Source: an uncultured Methylococcaceae bacterium (GTDB taxonomy: Bacteria > Pseudomonadota > Gammaproteobacteria > Methylococcales > Methylomonadaceae). Taken from it: 8,834 nucleotides of DNA. The translations under genes and the position numbers were made by a program. Under the pieces are notes generated by a model. That model saw nothing but the letters and a program-made list of their open reading frames with translations. It made no database searches and had not been told where the DNA came from. Shown piece by piece: positions 6,506 to 8,834 of the stretch (within the stretch, counting starts at the first letter, position 1; each line of letters begins with the position of its first letter). Location of the stretch: contig CAJVYO010000055.1 of NCBI GenBank assembly GCA_913009515.1, forward strand, positions 1-8,834, given 5' to 3'.

Positions 6506-6934
6506 TTAAGAATCTGTTGAAGGCGTGCTTTCAACAGCCGCTTCTTTAGCTTCTTCAACTTTAACATCAGCCGGTGCCGGTGTTGCCGCCGCTGCAGCTG
6601 CTTTACTTTCTTCTGCGTTAGCACTTGCAATTAAAGAGTTACCTGTAATCGCTTCTTTTTTCGCTAACACCATATTACGTAACACAGCATCATTAAAACG
6701 AAATGCGCTTTGCAATTCATCTAATGCTTCTTGATTACATTCAACATTCATTAATACATAATGTGCTTTTTGTAATTTTTTGATAGGGTAAGCTAGTTGT
6801 CTACGTCCCCAATCTTCAAGACGGTGAATAGTACCTGATGTATCTTCAACAATTGCACGATAACGCTCTATCATTGCAGTTACTTGAGAACTTTGATCAG
6901 GATGAACTAAAAAGACAATTTCATAATGTCGCAT
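6506..6934 (-). CDS. rpsF: 30S ribosomal protein bS6
   Basis: bS6 pairs with bS18 on the 30S platform. The 142-residue protein has the complete family core at residues 1-97: MRHYEIVFLVHPDQS, MIERYRAIVE, the very conserved HRLEDWGRRQLAYPIKKLQKAHYVLMNVE, and FRFNDAVLRNMVL. Residues about 100-142 form a low-complexity tail rich in Ala, Glu and Pro, including a run of six alanines. This tail is somewhat longer than in E. coli (131 residues) and ends in STPSTDS, without the Glu-Glu end that RimK extends in E. coli. The ATG at 6934 has AAAGGA upstream. It is the first gene of the operon and probably carries an autoregulatory leader. Confidence 0.99.
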   Translation of the reverse strand: MRHYEIVFLVHPDQSSQVTAMIERYRAIVEDTSGTIHRLEDWGRRQLAYPIKKLQKAHYVLMNVECNQEALDELQSAFRFNDAVLRNMVLAKKEAITGNSLIASANAEESKAAAAAATPAPADVKVEEAKEAAVESTPSTDS

Positions 6935-7006
6935 AAGTTTCCTTTCGGTTAAAAACCTTCTACATATCTATAGTAAGGTAAGGGTTGGGGTAGTTCCCCA
7001 TAAAAA
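6935..7006 (-). promoter_or_regulatory. rpsF 5' leader with several hairpins, possible bS6:bS18 autoregulatory element
   Basis: The leader contains a 5-bp hairpin UGGGG-AACUA-CCCCA (7000-6986). A second possible stem is ACCUU (6979-6975) with AAGGU (6959-6955). A third, GGUU-UUU-AACC (6957-6947), overlaps the second, so the two cannot both form. A CCG trinucleotide (6948-6946) lies just before the AAAGGA ribosome binding site. rpsF leaders in many bacteria bind the bS6:bS18 complex through a structured element with a conserved CCG, so feedback control is plausible, but I cannot confirm the fold. Confidence 0.35.
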
Positions 7007-7013
7007 GCTCTCC

Positions 7014-7019
7014 ATTATA
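7014..7019 (-). promoter_or_regulatory. rpsF: Candidate -10 element of the rpsF operon promoter
   Basis: The minus strand reads TATAAT at 7019-7014, a perfect -10 hexamer. At a 17-nt spacing the -35 is only TATTCA (three of six). The start point would be near 7006, giving a leader of about 70 nt. A weaker alternative is TTGAGG (7075-7070) with TATAAA (7054-7049) at a 15-nt spacing. Confidence 0.45.
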
Positions 7020-7109
7020 TTTTATATCGTTCATTTTGAATAGGATTTTTTATATTAAACCGTCTAATCCCTCAAAATATCTAAACTATTTTCTTTAAGC
7101 ACAATGCAG

Positions 7110-7128
7110 TAAAATATTTATCATTATC
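7110..7128. promoter_or_regulatory. Fur-box-like sequence upstream of trhP
   Basis: The minus strand of this 19-nt segment matches the classical Fur consensus at 15 of 19 positions, including all of the first eleven (GATAATGATAA). It ends 5 nt before the candidate trhP -10 element, where a bound repressor would block transcription. The surrounding DNA is AT-rich, which raises the chance of an accidental match. Confidence 0.35.
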
Positions 7129-7133
7129 ATCGT

Positions 7134-7139
7134 TATACT
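7134..7139 (+). promoter_or_regulatory. Candidate -10 element of the trhP-ispH promoter
   Basis: TATACT lies 12 nt before the trhP ATG. No good -35 is found at 16-18 nt. If used, transcription would start around 7146 and leave an almost leaderless mRNA. A weaker alternative is TAAAAT at 7110-7115, which would give a longer leader. Confidence 0.3.
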
Positions 7140-7151
7140 ATTAATTTATTT

Positions 7152-8501
7152 ATGAAAAAAGTGGAATTACTCTCACCTGCCGGCACCTTAAGAAACATGC
7201 GACATGCTTTTGCCTATGGAGCAGATGCTATTTATGCAGGACAACCTCGCTATAGCTTACGCGTTAGAAATAATGATTTCTTAGATGACAATTTAGCGAA
7301 AGGGATTAATGAAGCCCATGCACTCGGTAAAAAATTCTTCTTAGCCACTAATGTGATTCCCCACAATGCTAAAGTTAAAACCTTTATTAAAGATTTAAGC
7401 CCTATTGTTGCTATGAATCCCGATGCTTTAATTATGGCTGACCCGGGCTTAATTATGATGGCACGCGAAGCATGGCCAGATATGCCTATTCATCTATCAG
7501 TACAAGCCAATACCGTCAATTTTGCAACGGTTAAGTTTTGGAAAACCATGGGGGTTGAACGTATTATTTTATCTCGAGAACTCTCTTTAGATGAAATTGC
7601 CGAAATACGTCAAGAATGTCCGGATATGGAGCTTGAAGTCTTTGTGCATGGCGCACTCTGTATCGCTTATTCAGGACGTTGTTTGCTCTCAGGCTATTTT
7701 AATCATCGTGATCCTAATCAAGGCACCTGTACTAATTCTTGTCGCTGGAAATATGACACTAAACCTGCGACTGAAAATGCAGAGAGTGATTTGATACTAG
7801 AAAGCGATGTATTATCAATGGACATCCTTAACCCCAGCACCGCCAGTTGCGGCGGGGCAGACCGTCACCCTTTAGCCGATAAAACTTACTTTTTAGAAGA
7901 AGAAGGTCGTCCCGGTGAATTAATGCCCATTGTGGAAGATGAACACGGCACCTATATTATGAATTCTAAAGACTTACGCGCCGTTGAGCATGTACAACGT
8001 CTGGTTGATATTGGCGTCGATAGCTTGAAAATTGAAGGCCGCACTAAATCGCATTATTATGTTGCACGAACTGCCCAAGTCTATAAACAAGCTATTAATG
8101 ATGCCCTAGCAGGTAGAGATTTTCAGCCCGAACTTATTGGCGTTTTAGAAAACCTAGCAAATCGTGGTTATACCGATGGCTTTTATCAGCGTCATCATAC
8201 CCATGAACATCAAAACTACCTCACCGGTTATTCAAAAAGTCATCAACAACAATTTTGTGGTGAAATTAGACACTACGATAAATCAACAGGACTTGCTGAA
8301 ATTTTAGTTAAAAATAAATTTTCAGTCGGTGATAAACTTGAATTTATTCACCCTGAAGGCAATCGTGATATTATTGTAGAACGTATGGAAGACCTACATG
8401 GTAATGAAATGCAGGAAGCATCAGGCGGAGGCTATGAAGTGAGAATTCCATTACCTGCTTTTATAGACAGTGACTACGCCTTACTTTCACGCTACATTTA
8501 A
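7152..8501 (+). CDS. trhP: tRNA U34 hydroxylation protein TrhP (YegQ, peptidase U32 family)
   Basis: TrhP is needed for prephenate-dependent hydroxylation of uridine 34 in tRNA, the first step towards (methoxy)carbonylmethoxyuridine; it was formerly annotated as a U32 protease. The 449-residue product resembles E. coli YegQ (about 453 residues) almost throughout: VELLSPAGTLRNMRHAFAYG, GQPRYSLRVRNNDF, and the U32 signature E-x-F-x2-G-A-L-C-x4-G-x-C-x2-S at 162-180. Cys170, Cys177, Cys193 and Cys197 are the likely iron-sulfur cysteines. DEHGTYIMNSKDLRA and SLKIEGRTKS follow, and the C-terminal domain contains KNKFSVGDKLE. The linker at about 203-245 is the part that differs from homologues and contains a GC-rich patch. 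ATG 7152 matches the family N-terminus but has no clear Shine-Dalgarno sequence. RlhA is the main paralogue to exclude; its greater length argues against it. Confidence 0.95.
   Translation: MKKVELLSPAGTLRNMRHAFAYGADAIYAGQPRYSLRVRNNDFLDDNLAKGINEAHALGKKFFLATNVIPHNAKVKTFIKDLSPIVAMNPDALIMADPGLIMMAREAWPDMPIHLSVQANTVNFATVKFWKTMGVERIILSRELSLDEIAEIRQECPDMELEVFVHGALCIAYSGRCLLSGYFNHRDPNQGTCTNSCRWKYDTKPATENAESDLILESDVLSMDILNPSTASCGGADRHPLADKTYFLEEEGRPGELMPIVEDEHGTYIMNSKDLRAVEHVQRLVDIGVDSLKIEGRTKSHYYVARTAQVYKQAINDALAGRDFQPELIGVLENLANRGYTDGFYQRHHTHEHQNYLTGYSKSHQQQFCGEIRHYDKSTGLAEILVKNKFSVGDKLEFIHPEGNRDIIVERMEDLHGNEMQEASGGGYEVRIPLPAFIDSDYALLSRYI
7837..7858. repeat. GC-rich imperfect palindrome inside trhP
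   Basis: CCGCC (7840-7844) and GGCGG (7851-7855) pair around a 6-nt loop. GC (7837-7838) and GC (7857-7858) add two more pairs after one mismatch. The patch from 7831 to about 7866 is much richer in G and C than the rest of the gene. It encodes roughly residues 227-238 (NPSTASCGGADR), in the variable linker of TrhP. Confidence 0.5.
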
Positions 8502-8523
8502 TCTTACAAGAAAAAATTAAACT

Positions 8524-8834
8524 ATGAAAATTAAACTCGCTAATCCGCGTGGATTTTGTGCAGGGGTAGACCGTGCTATTGAAATTGTTGATCGTGCCAT
8601 TGAAGCCTTTGGTGCGCCTATTTATGTACGCCACGAAGTCGTGCATAACCGCACTGTTGTTGAAGGGCTACGTGATAAAGGGGCTATTTTTATTGAGGAT
8701 TTAACCGATGTTCCTGAAGGCTCTTACCTTATTTTTAGTGCTCATGGAGTCTCCAAAAAAGTTCAACAGGAAGCCATTAATAGAAATTTAACAGTTTTTG
8801 ATGCCACTTGCCCTCTGGTAACAAAAGTACATAT
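8524..8834 (+). CDS. ispH: 4-hydroxy-3-methylbut-2-enyl diphosphate reductase IspH, N-terminal 103 residues (cut by window edge)
   Basis: IspH (LytB) is an iron-sulfur enzyme that reduces HMBPP to IPP and DMAPP, the last step of the MEP isoprenoid pathway, in the cytoplasm. The visible 103 residues match E. coli IspH closely: LANPRGFCAGVDRAIEIV with cluster ligand Cys12, YVRHEVVHN with His41, FSAHGVS with His74, and VFDATCPLVTKVH with cluster ligand Cys96. The positions equal the E. coli numbering. The third cluster cysteine and the catalytic glutamate of the family lie beyond the window. The gene starts 22 nt after trhP with only a weak purine-rich stretch (AAGAAAAAA) upstream, so it is probably cotranscribed with trhP. 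Confidence 0.98.
   Translation, partial: MKIKLANPRGFCAGVDRAIEIVDRAIEAFGAPIYVRHEVVHNRTVVEGLRDKGAIFIEDLTDVPEGSYLIFSAHGVSKKVQQEAINRNLTVFDATCPLVTKVH

Noticed and set aside
6525..6734. Alanine- and serine-rich frame opposite the 3' part of rpsF.
   Set aside because: Its composition simply mirrors the repetitive codons of the bS6 tail on the other strand.
8461..8646. Minus-strand frame spanning the trhP-ispH junction.
   Set aside because: It is antisense to two firmly identified genes and resembles no known protein.
1..8834. Search for CRISPR repeats, insertion sequence ends, integrase genes, tRNA or rRNA genes, toxin-antitoxin pairs or a novel defence cluster.
   Set aside because: Nothing of the kind was seen. 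All long frames belong to known core genes with short gaps, and the only intergenic stretch over 100 nt (6935-7151) is explained as a divergent promoter region.

Overview
The window reads as a conserved housekeeping stretch of an AT-rich gammaproteobacterial chromosome. Three things point that way: the bioB-bioF-bioH-bioC-bioD order with comF divergent from bioB (a Pseudomonas-like layout), the rpsF-rpsR-membrane protein-rplI order, and the close resemblance of TrhP, IspH, bS6, bL9 and BioD to gammaproteobacterial homologues recalled from memory. Base composition and codon choice suggest an AT-rich lineage (for example Methylococcales, Thiotrichales or a sulfur-oxidiser relative), but the genus cannot be settled from this sequence alone. 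All genes look intact except bioD and ispH, which are cut by the window edges.

Positions 1-3993, minus strand: a tightly packed biotin operon read bioB > bioF > bioH > bioC > bioD. The junctions are a 9-nt gap, a 4-nt ATGA overlap, a 1-nt overlap and a 2-nt gap. BioC and BioH open and close the disguised pimeloyl-ACP route; BioF, BioD and BioB carry out three of the four ring-forming steps. bioA is not in the window. The bioB promoter region carries an AACC-N15-GGTT inverted repeat resembling a BirA operator, and it lies inside the first codons of the divergent gene comF.

Positions 4011-4751, plus strand: comF, a zinc-finger phosphoribosyltransferase-like protein linked to DNA uptake. A hairpin at 4753-4778 separates it from the convergent ribosomal operon.

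Positions 4803-6934, minus strand: the ribosomal operon rpsF > rpsR > DUF2232-type membrane protein > rplI. priB, which sits between rpsF and rpsR in E. coli, is absent, and an uncharacterised polytopic membrane protein lies between rpsR and rplI. A perfect 8-bp inverted repeat precedes the rplI ribosome binding site. The 217-nt divergent region 6935-7151 holds the rpsF promoter and leader and, on the other side, a trhP promoter with a Fur-box-like sequence.

Positions 7152-8834, plus strand: trhP (prephenate-dependent tRNA U34 hydroxylation) followed by ispH (final step of the MEP isoprenoid pathway), 22 nt apart and probably cotranscribed. I found no mobile element, CRISPR array, RNA gene or defence system. 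The second-look items are regulatory: the operator inside comF, the Fur-like box, the leader hairpins, and a GC-rich palindromic patch inside trhP.
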